The notes beneath the pieces were generated by a model. It had not been told where the DNA came from and did no database searches. It saw only the letters and a list, made by a program, of their open reading frames with translations. From IMG/VR virus record IMGVR_UViG_3300025543_000036, positions 1-54,081 of that record: 54,081 bases of DNA; one strand, 5' to 3'. Below, piece by piece: positions 16,258 to 24,257 of this stretch (position 1 is its first letter; each line of letters starts with the position of its first letter). This DNA comes from a virus. Position numbers and translations under genes: made by a program.

Positions 16258-17478
16258 TTATGGGGTATACTCTGTTATTTTAACTGATGACATTGGTATT
16301 GTAAGACCATAAACAGGTGTAGAGCTTCCACCTTGATTTCCGTTAACAAAACATGAAGCATTATTAGAACTGCCTATATGCACTCTGAAGCTTTTTTGAG
16401 ATGTAGTTCCTGCTGTTACTTTAGCTTGTGCTATTAATCGAGAAAGTGATCCAGAACCAGCCTCAAAAGCAAGATTACCACCTATTGCAGATGATAAAGA
16501 TGCATCAAATATAAGTATTCCCCTATTAATATTATCAGCAGCAACTTCAGCTACAAGATTTGCTTCAATAAGTAAAATATTACTTGCAGATTGAGGTGTA
16601 ATAGTAATATCTAAAGCACTGACTCTATTACCTTCTGATATTTGAGGAACTGTACCATCTTCAGGAATAGCACCATTTGCACCTACAGAAGTAACCGAAG
16701 AAAAGTTAACTGCTGTAACTTGAGCTACTAAACCACTTGCCCATACAGGATTAGCACTTGAACCTTTAGTTTGTAAGAACTGACCGCTTGTACCTGCAGG
16801 AAGTCTTGCAATACTGCTTCCAGAATAATAATAAACATCTCCTTGAGCATCACTTCCAAAACTAAGTTGATTACCTAAACCATCAAATGCAGAAGCAGAT
16901 ACTGTACCTGAAAATCTACCTGATACAGCCGATACTGATGTAGCATGTATTGCTGTAGCTGATACTTGTGTAGCTGTCATAATGCTAGTAGATATTTTAG
17001 TAGCATTAAGAACACTAGTAGATACTGATGTAGCAGTAAGACTATTAGCGGTAAAAGAACTTACTGATGTTGGAAACGCAGTTTGAAATACATTAGTGCC
17101 ATCAGTAGCCACCATAACATTAGAACCTTGTTCTATTGTAATAGCTGTATTACCTGCAGTTTTAACTTTAAGAGCGTGTGATCCAGATGTATTGTTTCTT
17201 ACATAATACATCTTATTAACAGAAGGAATAATAATAGAAGTTTCTGCAGTAAGTGTACCATCAAAAGACAAGATAGCTTTACGTGATTGATCTGTAGCAC
17301 CATTAACTTGAGTTAGTGTTAAAGGTGTTGTCCCACTAACAGAAACTATTTGATATGCTGCAACAGCCTGATCAACTAGATCAATAACATTCGAGTTGAG
17401 TATTGTTCCCCAAGAGTTGGGATTTTCTCCATCTCCTTGTTTCTCTAGTCTAATGTTTGTTGTAAATGTACTCGCCAT
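16258..17478 (-). CDS. Tail fibre protein
   Basis: A 406-residue protein. The N-terminal 110 residues (TNIRLEKQGDGENPNSWGTI, LNSNVIDLVDQAV) match the attachment part of marine phage tail fibres. Residues about 140-200 are a Ser/Thr/Val/Ala repeat (TATSVSTSVLNATKIS and similar), likely a triple-helix stem. A cap-like unit ARLPAGTSGQFLQTKG precedes a beta-rich C-terminal domain (about 260-406) that resembles receptor-binding jelly-roll ends. The ATG lies 2 bases past the stop of the 17480-17860 gene. It probably recognises the host surface. Confidence 0.8.
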   Translation of the reverse strand: MASTFTTNIRLEKQGDGENPNSWGTILNSNVIDLVDQAVAAYQIVSVSGTTPLTLTQVNGATDQSRKAILSFDGTLTAETSIIIPSVNKMYYVRNNTSGSHALKVKTAGNTAITIEQGSNVMVATDGTNVFQTAFPTSVSSFTANSLTATSVSTSVLNATKISTSIMTATQVSATAIHATSVSAVSGRFSGTVSASAFDGLGNQLSFGSDAQGDVYYYSGSSIARLPAGTSGQFLQTKGSSANPVWASGLVAQVTAVNFSSVTSVGANGAIPEDGTVPQISEGNRVSALDITITPQSASNILLIEANLVAEVAADNINRGILIFDASLSSAIGGNLAFEAGSGSLSRLIAQAKVTAGTTSQKSFRVHIGSSNNASCFVNGNQGGSSTPVYGLTIPMSSVKITEYTP

Positions 17479-17479
17479 T

Positions 17480-17860
17480 TTAAACTCCTAAGTGTGCTGC
17501 AGTCATAAACAAGATATATCCTGTCTCTTCTAAACTTGTTTTAATTTTATAAACTATTGCTTCTTTTCCATAAGTAAATTTAAATGTATGTATATCTTCA
17601 ATAACTAATCCTATTAATTCTTCAGAATGTTGAAAACATCTTTCTGATTTAGATAAACTAAAAAACATAAGGTCTGCTTTTTCTCTTGATACTTCTAATG
17701 CTTGACCAACTCTTAATATTGCATCCTCATCTATACAATAACTTCTATACATTAAAAAATCTTCAGGTATAGGATTTTGTAAATGTCCTGCTTTTACAGG
17801 AGGAGACAAAAGGAAAACCTGTAAATAAAATATTGTAAAAACTATAATGTATTTTAACAT
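17480..17860 (-). CDS. Exported protein of unknown function
   Basis: A 126-residue protein with a clear N-terminal signal sequence (KYIIVFTIFYLQVFLLSP, then a likely signal-peptidase site near PPVKAG at residues 20-25). Two cysteines (in YRSYCIDE and SERCFQHS) could pair in the periplasm. It lies between the tail fibre and other tail genes, which is an unusual position for a secreted protein. It could alter the host surface, but the function is not recognisable. Confidence 0.65.
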   Translation of the reverse strand: MLKYIIVFTIFYLQVFLLSPPVKAGHLQNPIPEDFLMYRSYCIDEDAILRVGQALEVSREKADLMFFSLSKSERCFQHSEELIGLVIEDIHTFKFTYGKEAIVYKIKTSLEETGYILFMTAAHLGV

Positions 17861-17894
17861 TAATTTAAAAACCTTAAAAGATAACTATTAAATT

Positions 17895-18233
17895 TTAATC
17901 TTCCCGTTCAGCCCATGATGTAGAAGATTCATCCCAATAATATTTTCTGTCTCCTGCAACACCAGGATATTCTACAGGTGCTTGCCATATACATTTATCA
18001 TCTAAGACCCAACTTGGATACGGTTGTGGTCCGTAAAAAGCATCTTTTACAGGATCGTAAGTAAAACCAATACCAGCAAAATTATATCTTATATTATTAT
18101 TATAACTTGTTTGTTTCCACGTACCACCCCAAAAATCTTTACACCAATTCTCACCATCAGCTTCATATTCGTCATTTACTACGCATACTCTTAATACAAT
18201 ATTATTTTCATCTAATTCCGCAAAATGTGCCAT
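17895..18233 (-). CDS. Conserved tail-fibre-region protein (MAHFAELDENN type)
   Basis: A 112-residue protein of a kind I recognise from many cyanophage and pelagiphage tail regions: an N-terminal MAHFAELDENNIVLRVCVV, a central GGTWKQTSYN and GIGFTYDP, and PYPSWVLDDKCIWQAPVEYP. The biochemical role is unknown; it is usually encoded beside tail fibres and may be a small fibre-tip or assembly protein. It sits 10 bases after the glycine-rich adhesin gene. Confidence 0.75.
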   Translation of the reverse strand: MAHFAELDENNIVLRVCVVNDEYEADGENWCKDFWGGTWKQTSYNNNIRYNFAGIGFTYDPVKDAFYGPQPYPSWVLDDKCIWQAPVEYPGVAGDRKYYWDESSTSWAERED

Positions 18234-18243
18234 CTTATTATTC

Positions 18244-19092
18244 CTATTGGAATTGATATCTAATTATTACCACGCCACTGCCACCACCGTTAGTGCCAGT
18301 CGCGTTGTTGTGACCTGTTCCGCCACCGCCACTGCCTGTATTTACGCTGCCGGGCGTTGCTGCAATTCCACCCTCGCCTCCAGTTCCGCCGCCGCCGCTT
18401 CCACCGGCACCCCTGCCTCCGACTTCTGTAGTGCCGCCGCCACCACCTCCCGCTCTGGTGACCGATGATCCGGTTATGCTGGAGGCAGTACCAGAGCCGC
18501 CTGGACCGCCTGGAGTTGTACTGGTATTTCCATTACCACCAGCACTACCACTACCGCCTCCTCCTCCGGCTGTGCCGTTATTATCAGAGCTTATTCCACC
18601 ATTATTGCCTTGACCAGATGTCCCGGTGCCGGCGCTACCAGAACCAAGGCCGGCAGCACCGCCACCCGACCCTCCATTACCTCCGTTAGCAGCACCATCT
18701 GCACCACCACCACCTCCTCCCGTTGAGGTTATCGATGAAAATACCGAATTAGAACCGCTCGCGCCTTGCGTACTACCACTCGATGATGCCGCACCACCAG
18801 CACCAACAGTAATGCTATACGCTTGTTGGGATACACTAAAATTAGTTGCTGTTCGATAGCCTCCCGCACCACCTCCACCACCGTAGAAATCTGAACCTCC
18901 TGCAGCACCTCCTGCAATAACTAGATACTGGACTACACCATCAGCCCCTAATTGTGTAATAGTAAATGTTCCACTAGAGTTAAAAGTATGTACTTTAAAG
19001 TTGCCGTCCGTTGTTATTGTTCCACCAGTAGCCACAGTAAATGCAGCGCCTGAAGAAGAAATACCACCCTGGACTATAGGAAGTAGTGACAT
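18244..19092 (-). CDS. Glycine-rich tail adhesin
   Basis: A 282-residue protein. A short N-terminal beta domain (residues 1-75, GGTITTDGNFKVHTFNSSG, VQYLVIAGGAAGGS) is followed by about 190 residues dominated by Gly, Ser, Ala, Thr and Asn, with many GGGGG runs, ending GGGSGVVIIRYQFQ. This is the glycine-rich adhesin architecture, comparable in principle to T-even gp38 polyglycine motifs, where variable loops determine receptor choice. The DNA at about 18270-18720 is visibly GC-rich against AT-rich neighbours, suggesting recent acquisition or selection on glycine codons. The start is an ATG adjacent to the stop of the upstream fibre gene. Confidence 0.8.
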   Translation of the reverse strand: MSLLPIVQGGISSSGAAFTVATGGTITTDGNFKVHTFNSSGTFTITQLGADGVVQYLVIAGGAAGGSDFYGGGGGAGGYRTATNFSVSQQAYSITVGAGGAASSSGSTQGASGSNSVFSSITSTGGGGGGADGAANGGNGGSGGGAAGLGSGSAGTGTSGQGNNGGISSDNNGTAGGGGGSGSAGGNGNTSTTPGGPGGSGTASSITGSSVTRAGGGGGGTTEVGGRGAGGSGGGGTGGEGGIAATPGSVNTGSGGGGTGHNNATGTNGGGSGVVIIRYQFQ

Positions 19093-20580
19093 TTATTGTA
19101 GTGCTTTCACAGTCAGTAAGGAGAATGTAGTAGAACCATCATTTATTCTTGTAATATAGAAGAAAAACTCATGTCCATTTGTAGTTGTTAAGTCATCTCC
19201 ATCTTTAACAGTATATGCGGAAGTAGTTAGTGTTCCTGCACTTGCATTATTCTTGTATAATATAACCATAGTACAATTTTTAGTAGGAACAGCTAATGTA
19301 TGTGCGCCTCCGTTAGTTGCAAACTGAAAATTGCCATCATCAACGTCAGGAGTAAATGTCCCACTAGATTTAGTACCTGCACTATGAGCAGCCGCACTGA
19401 ATCCTGCAGTTAACTCATCAGCTTCGTCTGCTTTTAAAATATCTGCATTAAAAGCCTCAACATCACTTCCTATTGCTACTCCAAGATTTGTTCTAGCTGT
19501 ACTAGCACTATTTAAGTCTGAAAGATTACTTGCTTTTAATAGAGCAGCAGAGTTAATAGATGTTATAGCTGCTTTATTAACACTAGTTAAAACACTTACA
19601 GCAGCAATATTAGTATTGCTATTTCCAATACTTGTAGCTAAAGCTGAAGAAGTATTAGCTATCCTTGCTAAGTTAACACTAGTTAATACACTAACTGCAG
19701 CAATATTAGTATTACTATTACCTATGCTTGTAGCTAAAGCTGAAGAAGTGTTTGCAACTCTCGTATTAACTGAAGTAATAGCTGCAGCATTAACACTTGT
19801 TAACGCACTAACAGCAGCTAGAGCAGAAGCACTAGGAACTGCAGCACCGCCTATAAATACATTAGTAGATGCAAATAAATTAGCTGCAGAAACATTACCA
19901 CTAAACTCTGCTGCAGTACCACTAACTTTTCCTGTAAAAGATGCTCCACTTACAACAGTAAGCTGATTAGTTGTAAAGGCCGCAACTGATGTAGCTGCAG
20001 ATGCTTCAACACCTGTTAAGTTTGATCCATCACCAAAATAAGATGCTGCAGTTACATTACCACTGAATGTAGCAGCAACACCAGAAAATGTAGAAGCAGA
20101 CACTGCTCCTGTCATAGCTAATGTTGTACCACTTACTTTCCCTGTAAATATACCTGCTGCACCAGCAAATGTTCCTGCTGATACTATACCGCTAAACTCT
20201 GCGGCTGTCCCACTAACTTTACCTGTAAATGCTGCACCACTTACTACAGTAAGTTGATTAGCAGTAAATGATGTTACTGATGTAGGAATAGATGCTTGAA
20301 CACCTGTTAGATTAGAACCGTCACCAAAATAAGTTGATGCACATACAGCAGTTATGAGAGTAGCAGAGTCACCCGTTATTTTTCCTGATGCACTAAGAGC
20401 AGCACCAACTGTTAATTTTCCTGTTGTCTCAACTTCAGAGTTACTTATTTTTAAAGCAGAGTTTGTCCCTTCACCATCTGAAACAAACCGTACAGTTGAA
20501 TCAACTCCGTCATTACTATTACTTACTTGAAGTAAATCTTTATAAGTATTTGATATAAGTTTGCCGGTAAGTGTTGCCAT
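19093..20580 (-). CDS. Tail fibre protein with internal repeats
   Basis: A 495-residue protein beginning MATLTGKLISNTYKDLLQVS, a typical marine phage fibre start. The stem holds repeated modules: YFGDGSNLTGV twice, NQLTVVSGAAFTGKVSGTAA-like units twice or more, and a roughly 33-residue NTSSALATSIGNSNTNIAAV unit repeated (about 99-bp DNA period near 19577-19780). The C-terminal domain (about 385-495) is beta-rich with TNGGAHTLAVPTKNCTMVIL. The ATG at 20580 shares TAATG with the upstream stop; a start 15 bases earlier inside the previous gene is possible but less likely. Confidence 0.8.
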   Translation of the reverse strand: MATLTGKLISNTYKDLLQVSNSNDGVDSTVRFVSDGEGTNSALKISNSEVETTGKLTVGAALSASGKITGDSATLITAVCASTYFGDGSNLTGVQASIPTSVTSFTANQLTVVSGAAFTGKVSGTAAEFSGIVSAGTFAGAAGIFTGKVSGTTLAMTGAVSASTFSGVAATFSGNVTAASYFGDGSNLTGVEASAATSVAAFTTNQLTVVSGASFTGKVSGTAAEFSGNVSAANLFASTNVFIGGAAVPSASALAAVSALTSVNAAAITSVNTRVANTSSALATSIGNSNTNIAAVSVLTSVNLARIANTSSALATSIGNSNTNIAAVSVLTSVNKAAITSINSAALLKASNLSDLNSASTARTNLGVAIGSDVEAFNADILKADEADELTAGFSAAAHSAGTKSSGTFTPDVDDGNFQFATNGGAHTLAVPTKNCTMVILYKNNASAGTLTTSAYTVKDGDDLTTTNGHEFFFYITRINDGSTTFSLLTVKALQ

Positions 20581-20858
20581 TATATTAGATTCCAAAATTT
20601 ATCTGTGTCTTCCCATTTAGTATTGGCGTTTTGCCATTCAAGATTCCTATCTGAGTTAGACGGTGGACGGGGATTGCGAATATTTGTATCATCTCTTACA
20701 TCAGGTACTTTATTCTGCGGATGGTTCTTTAGATCATATGCTCCATCAAAGTCAGTAGGACAAACAAGTAAACCATAACTGTTAAGTTTCATTACCCTAT
20801 GTGGGTAGACAAAACCACACATATCGCATACAGCTTTGGCATTCTTATTACTCGCCAT
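20580..20858 (-). CDS. Small Cys-containing tail-region protein
   Basis: A 92-residue protein. VCDMCGFVYP near the N-terminus and LLVCPTDFDG form a C-x2-C...C pattern that may bind zinc. The remainder is polar with PPSNSDRNLEWQNANTKWED. Similar short proteins precede fibre genes in other marine podoviruses. It shares TAATG with the following fibre gene and starts 3 bases after the adaptor-like gene. Confidence 0.7.
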   Translation of the reverse strand: MASNKNAKAVCDMCGFVYPHRVMKLNSYGLLVCPTDFDGAYDLKNHPQNKVPDVRDDTNIRNPRPPSNSDRNLEWQNANTKWEDTDKFWNLI

Positions 20859-20860
20859 TA

Positions 20861-21535
20861 TTATACCCTATTTATTCTAGGTAAAAAATAAGCACTTGCT
20901 CTTTCTCTATCTTCATTCATAGCATTTGTAAGACGTTCTTCATACTCTGCTTTAAGAAGACCAATACGACCTACATCTATACCTGGACGTTTCATAGCCA
21001 TGTAGTAAGCTAACCCTGTAGTTAGGCAAGGTAGAAACCTACGAGATATGTCTGCATTCTGACCAGCAGATTTTGTTACATCTTCTGTGTATTTAACCTG
21101 TTCTAGTTTTAAAATGTCTGTAGTATTCTCTGGGATAGGCCAAAGGAATAAAACAGGATTACCTTTTTCTCTACGAATAGCGTATTGGTTAGGTCTTCCT
21201 GTTTGACTTTTACGAGGAATCTTTAAATACTCTTCCATCGTAATACGTTCGAGTTGAAGATCAACATCATCTCGTCTAAGAACTGCTTCAGTAACATCAA
21301 TTGTACTTGAAGTTAAAGCATAAGATGTTACACTAGTAGAGACTGAAATAGCAGTTGTACCAGCAGTCCAAAGGAGAATGCCACGGTTCTGCCAATCTTG
21401 GAGAAGAAGATTAATCGACCTACGAGCAGATTTAGGTTCATGTCCTAGTGTCTGCTCACCACCAATCATCTCCGTTGCTTCTTGAATAACTTCATCAATA
21501 TCCATTGAGAAGTCGTATGTTCCGCTAGTAGCCAT
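20861..21535 (-). CDS. Head-tail adaptor (P22 gp4 / T7 gp11-like)
   Basis: A 224-residue protein. EVIQEATEMIGGEQTLGHEP and ARRSINLLLQDWQNRGILLW open a helical domain. The middle is beta-rich (SYALTSSTIDVTEAVLRRDD), then KGNPVLFLWPIPENTTDIL and a helical end. The layout matches the adaptor/tail tubular protein A class, which plugs the portal and joins it to the tail. A second protein of similar layout is encoded at 24608-25264, so one may be the adaptor and the other a tail-tube component. Confidence 0.72.
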   Translation of the reverse strand: MATSGTYDFSMDIDEVIQEATEMIGGEQTLGHEPKSARRSINLLLQDWQNRGILLWTAGTTAISVSTSVTSYALTSSTIDVTEAVLRRDDVDLQLERITMEEYLKIPRKSQTGRPNQYAIRREKGNPVLFLWPIPENTTDILKLEQVKYTEDVTKSAGQNADISRRFLPCLTTGLAYYMAMKRPGIDVGRIGLLKAEYEERLTNAMNEDRERASAYFLPRINRV

Positions 21536-21545
21536 TTAGTTATTC

Positions 21546-21749
21546 CTAGTCTTTGTATTCTATGATTTTACCTGGATCATAGTCCACTACAACATCCTGT
21601 TCTTTAGCTTTAATCTGTGGACCTTTACGTGCAGCGCCATATCCTTGACCAGTGGGACGACCTGTCATCTTATCTATATCTTCTGCAGTACGAGGATTAC
21701 GAATATAATTATAAGTATATTCTTTTATTCCCTCTGGATTATTTGACAT
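21546..21749 (-). CDS. Small virion-operon protein, unknown
   Basis: A 67-residue polar protein (TYNYIRNPRTAEDIDKMTGR, then GYGAARKGP). An AGGAG site lies about 8 bases before its ATG, inside the 3' end of the upstream 42-residue gene. No family is recognised. Confidence 0.65.
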   Translation of the reverse strand: MSNNPEGIKEYTYNYIRNPRTAEDIDKMTGRPTGQGYGAARKGPQIKAKEQDVVVDYDPGKIIEYKD

Positions 21750-21751
21750 CT

Positions 21752-21880
21752 TTATCTCCTTTTAGACTTAACGTGCCTATTTGTTTTTAAAGCAATTGAT
21801 CTAATAAGTTTATTTTTCTTTTTCTTTTTAGCTGGTGGTTTAAGAATTTGTTGGTTTATCTTTGATCTATTTATTGCCAT
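21752..21880 (-). CDS. Basic 42-residue protein
   Basis: A small open frame of 42 residues with an ATG at 21880, rich in Lys and Arg (PPAKKKKKNKLIRS). It fits between the KYMSKGG-repeat gene (2 bases upstream) and the gene at 21749, whose ribosome site it overlaps. No strong Shine-Dalgarno of its own is visible; expression by coupling is likely. It belongs to a run of basic proteins from 21.7 to 24.6 kb. Confidence 0.5.
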   Translation of the reverse strand: MAINRSKINQQILKPPAKKKKKNKLIRSIALKTNRHVKSKRR

Positions 21881-21882
21881 TA

Positions 21883-22032
21883 CTAATAAAGGCGATTATG
21901 AGGTGCTTTGCCTACAGCACCGCCTTTAGACATATACTTACTCTTTTTAACTGCTCCACCTTTAGACATATACTTTGTCTTTTTCGTAGAGCCACCTTTC
22001 TTCATCTTGGACATATACTTACTTTTTTTCAT
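21883..22032 (-). CDS. Lys-rich repeat microprotein (KYMSKGG repeats)
   Basis: A 49-residue frame with three copies of a KKxKYMSK(GGAV) unit: KKSKYMSKMKKGGS, KKTKYMSKGGAV and KKSKYMSKGGAV, ending in a short tail. The frame is fully closed by repeats, which supports coding. The ATG at 22032 overlaps the end of the preceding gene by 14 bases with GGAAAT upstream. The strongly basic, regular sequence suggests DNA or capsid-interior binding, but that is inference. Confidence 0.6.
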   Translation of the reverse strand: MKKSKYMSKMKKGGSTKKTKYMSKGGAVKKSKYMSKGGAVGKAPHNRLY

Positions 22033-22696
22033 CTTTAATTTCCTTTTCATACAAGTTGTTAAAAGTTAGATATGGATTCATATAGCTATCATGTATCTCT
22101 GCTGAATGAACATACTGACTTGGTAAAAAGTCTGGTGCGCCTTCACCAGTTACCCACAAAGCAGGGTTAGTTACTCTTACTCTATTGTTTGGTAGTGCTA
22201 CAATATTACCAGTGTATTCTCCTGCATCAATTAATTCTAAAACATGTGACTGTTTATGTTGTGCAGGATCATCTGATATAGAACTATCTGTATAATCTAC
22301 CGTAAATAAATATCTCCCAGTGTGAAAAACATTGTCTATCTTGCATAACCAAGGACTTGAGGATACTCTGTCCATTACTATTATAGCATGATTTCTAGAA
22401 GAACAGTCCCAAGGTTGAGCTAAATGGGTGGGCATTTTAACAGGCCATTCTTCTAACCTAGTATCAGCTATTAAAGCTGTGATGGGCATCCTTGCCCACA
22501 TTGCCCCACCATGTACATTTTCTTCTTCATCACATCCAGTAAATACAACATTAAAAGTTAATGATCTGTCTGGTATTGTATTAACTGCAATTACTAAAGC
22601 GTGTAAATATTCTCCTTCGTATTCTATATGGTTATTAGTAAATTCTTTACGCACCCAACATTTAAATTGTGGGATGTTCGAACTTAGATATGTCAT
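22019..22696 (-). CDS. Conserved phage virion-module protein, unknown
   Basis: A 225-residue protein. The opening (MTYLSSNIPQFKCWVRKEF) and the pattern MWARMPITALIADT and LAQPWDCSSRNHAIIVMDRV resemble a protein of unknown function common in the structural modules of cyanophages and other marine podoviruses. The fold is probably beta-rich. It is followed with overlap by the KYMSKGG-repeat microprotein. Confidence 0.72.
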   Translation of the reverse strand: MTYLSSNIPQFKCWVRKEFTNNHIEYEGEYLHALVIAVNTIPDRSLTFNVVFTGCDEEENVHGGAMWARMPITALIADTRLEEWPVKMPTHLAQPWDCSSRNHAIIVMDRVSSSPWLCKIDNVFHTGRYLFTVDYTDSSISDDPAQHKQSHVLELIDAGEYTGNIVALPNNRVRVTNPALWVTGEGAPDFLPSQYVHSAEIHDSYMNPYLTFNNLYEKEIKDEKK

Positions 22697-22733
22697 TTTA
22701 TTTTTTACTTTTATATTTGTAAGGTTTCTTTCT

Positions 22734-23045
22734 TTAACACTTCCATCTTTTTCTAGCTTGCCTAAGTCTTGAGTTAGGATTCTTAGCGGCTTTAGGAAAC
22801 TTCTTCATTTGTCCTGCTGATCTAGCGCAATAACTTTTACGTCTTGCTGCTCTCTTACCAGTAGGTTTAGATTCAGTTACAGCAGTTTTAAGTTTACTAC
22901 CAGGATTTTGTCTACGGTATTTAGCTACTCCTTTAGCAGTTAGACCAGCACCAGATTTAGTAGGACGTTTATGACCACCACCGATAGTCATTCCCTTCAT
23001 GCCCTTACCTTTTCGTACACTTTTCTTTTTTGTTCTTACTGCCAT
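22734..23045 (-). CDS. Basic protein, DUF6321-like
   Basis: A 103-residue, strongly basic protein. The segment GGGHKRPTKSGAGLTAKGVA, then KYRRQNPGSKLKTAVTE, GKRAARRKSYCARSAGQMKK and a final NSRLRQARKRWKC match a small family I recall as DUF6321, found in phages of marine bacteria. It may bind DNA or act inside the capsid; no experimental role is known to me. It is one of several adjacent Lys/Arg-rich proteins. Confidence 0.78.
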   Translation of the reverse strand: MAVRTKKKSVRKGKGMKGMTIGGGHKRPTKSGAGLTAKGVAKYRRQNPGSKLKTAVTESKPTGKRAARRKSYCARSAGQMKKFPKAAKNPNSRLRQARKRWKC

Positions 23046-23052
23046 TCTCTAC

Positions 23053-23526
23053 CTATTTACCTTTCATAGCTTTACCAAAACCTCTCTTGGCTATCCCACA
23101 CCCTCTAGGTTTAATTTGACCACCCCCTGACTTAAATGTTTTTACCATTGTAGGCTTACCACCTACTCCTTGAGGTTTAGCTCTCTTTCTTTTAACAGCA
23201 GACTTCTTCTCAGAGGCTGACATACTTTTTGCTTTAGCAAGCGGCACACACTTAGGATATTTTCTTTTACTTCCTTTAGCAGACTTTCTACCACAAGGCT
23301 GATACTTACCATCCTTCTTTGGCGCACCAATGTCAACCCATTTCTCGCCTACCCACTTACGAAGACCGCCTCCCTTTTTCTTTTTAACAGCCTTTTTCTT
23401 TTTCTTTCCACCAGGAGTTACTTTGCCACTACAGACTGCGGATGCATACATATTAGCATAAGCTGATGGGTAAACATCAAACTTTCTTTTTGCTGCAGCT
23501 TTTCCTTTAGCACAAAGTTTAGCCAT
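23053..23526 (-). CDS. Basic protein, DUF5872-like
   Basis: A 157-residue protein beginning MAKLCAKGKAAAKRKFDVYP, SAYANMYASAVCSGK, then a poly-Lys stretch and GGGLRKWVGEKWVDIGAPKK, YQPCGRKSAKGSKRKYPKC. This pattern matches a family I recall as DUF5872 in marine phages and algal viruses. Paired Cys and Lys richness suggest nucleic-acid contact. The ATG at 23526 (3 bases past the upstream stop) is preferred over a TTG 12 bases earlier because family members begin at this Met. Confidence 0.75.
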   Translation of the reverse strand: MAKLCAKGKAAAKRKFDVYPSAYANMYASAVCSGKVTPGGKKKKKAVKKKKGGGLRKWVGEKWVDIGAPKKDGKYQPCGRKSAKGSKRKYPKCVPLAKAKSMSASEKKSAVKRKRAKPQGVGGKPTMVKTFKSGGGQIKPRGCGIAKRGFGKAMKGK

Positions 23527-23528
23527 AC

Positions 23529-24242
23529 TTAAACCCAACCGCCTCCTGTACCTCTAGTACGTTTATTTCCTTTACTAGCACCCATATTAGGTTTAAAACC
23601 TTTTATAGCTGAACGAACACCGCGAGGTGCTTGACTTACTTTTTTCTTCTTACCTTTTCCTACACGACCACCCTTTGAGTCGCCTTCATAAAGTTCTTCT
23701 TCTTCTATTCTTTCTTTAATCTCATCAGAAACAGTCTTGTCATCTAAAATTTCTGCTGTATCTCTTCTATACTCAAACCCTGCTTTTCCAGCCGCACCAG
23801 GATATGCCTTATACTCACTACCTGTTTTTTTAGGAGCAGGAGCAGATTTCTTTTTTGGTTCTTGAGATTTAAGAGTAGTTACTTTAGGAGGAGGACCAAC
23901 TTCTTTTTCTGGTAACTTCTTACTCTTCTTACTAGCTACAGATGCTATTCCTGCTGCTGTGCCTATTCCTGCTGCAGCAACCGCTTTTCTACCACCCCTT
24001 GGTAATTTTTTACCTGGAACTTTACCACCTATTTTAGGAGCAGCATCTTTTGCTAATTTAGTAGCTCTAGCTTCACTCATTGTTTTTATTGGTTGTCTAG
24101 AAGCTGTTGTTTGTTTTTCTATAACTTTTTTACTTGCTTTTCTAGCATAACCTTTACTCATTAAAGATTTTGCTACTCTTGGAGCAACTCTTGCAACTAT
24201 ATTAGCTCCTACAATTACTATTGGAATTAATGGTACTGGCAT
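23529..24242 (-). CDS. Basic low-complexity virion-region protein
   Basis: A 237-residue protein. The first 30 residues (VPLIPIVIVGANIVARVAPR) are hydrophobic, and residues about 88-105 are Ala/Gly-rich (AVAAAGIGTAAGIASVA). The rest is rich in Lys, Pro and Gly. The C-terminus (GGRVGKGKKKKVSQAPRGVR, GFKPNMGASKGNKRTRGTGG) shares the GGRVGKGK and RG-rich tail seen in the next protein (24258-24596). The function is unknown; capsid-interior or ejected protein is plausible. Confidence 0.7.
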   Translation of the reverse strand: MPVPLIPIVIVGANIVARVAPRVAKSLMSKGYARKASKKVIEKQTTASRQPIKTMSEARATKLAKDAAPKIGGKVPGKKLPRGGRKAVAAAGIGTAAGIASVASKKSKKLPEKEVGPPPKVTTLKSQEPKKKSAPAPKKTGSEYKAYPGAAGKAGFEYRRDTAEILDDKTVSDEIKERIEEEELYEGDSKGGRVGKGKKKKVSQAPRGVRSAIKGFKPNMGASKGNKRTRGTGGGWV

Positions 24243-24257
24243 AATATTCTCCTATAA

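Noticed and set aside
18431-18859. Pro-rich plus-strand frames opposite the glycine-rich adhesin
   Set aside because: They are antisense images of GGN codons (CCN), an artefact of composition.
19616-19966. 116-residue plus-strand frame opposite the tail fibre
   Set aside because: Antisense shadow of the Ala/Ser/Thr repeats; no start signals.
21883-22032. CRISPR-like or satellite repeat at the KYMSKGG region
   Set aside because: The repeats are in frame, unequal and encode a coherent peptide; there are no spacers.
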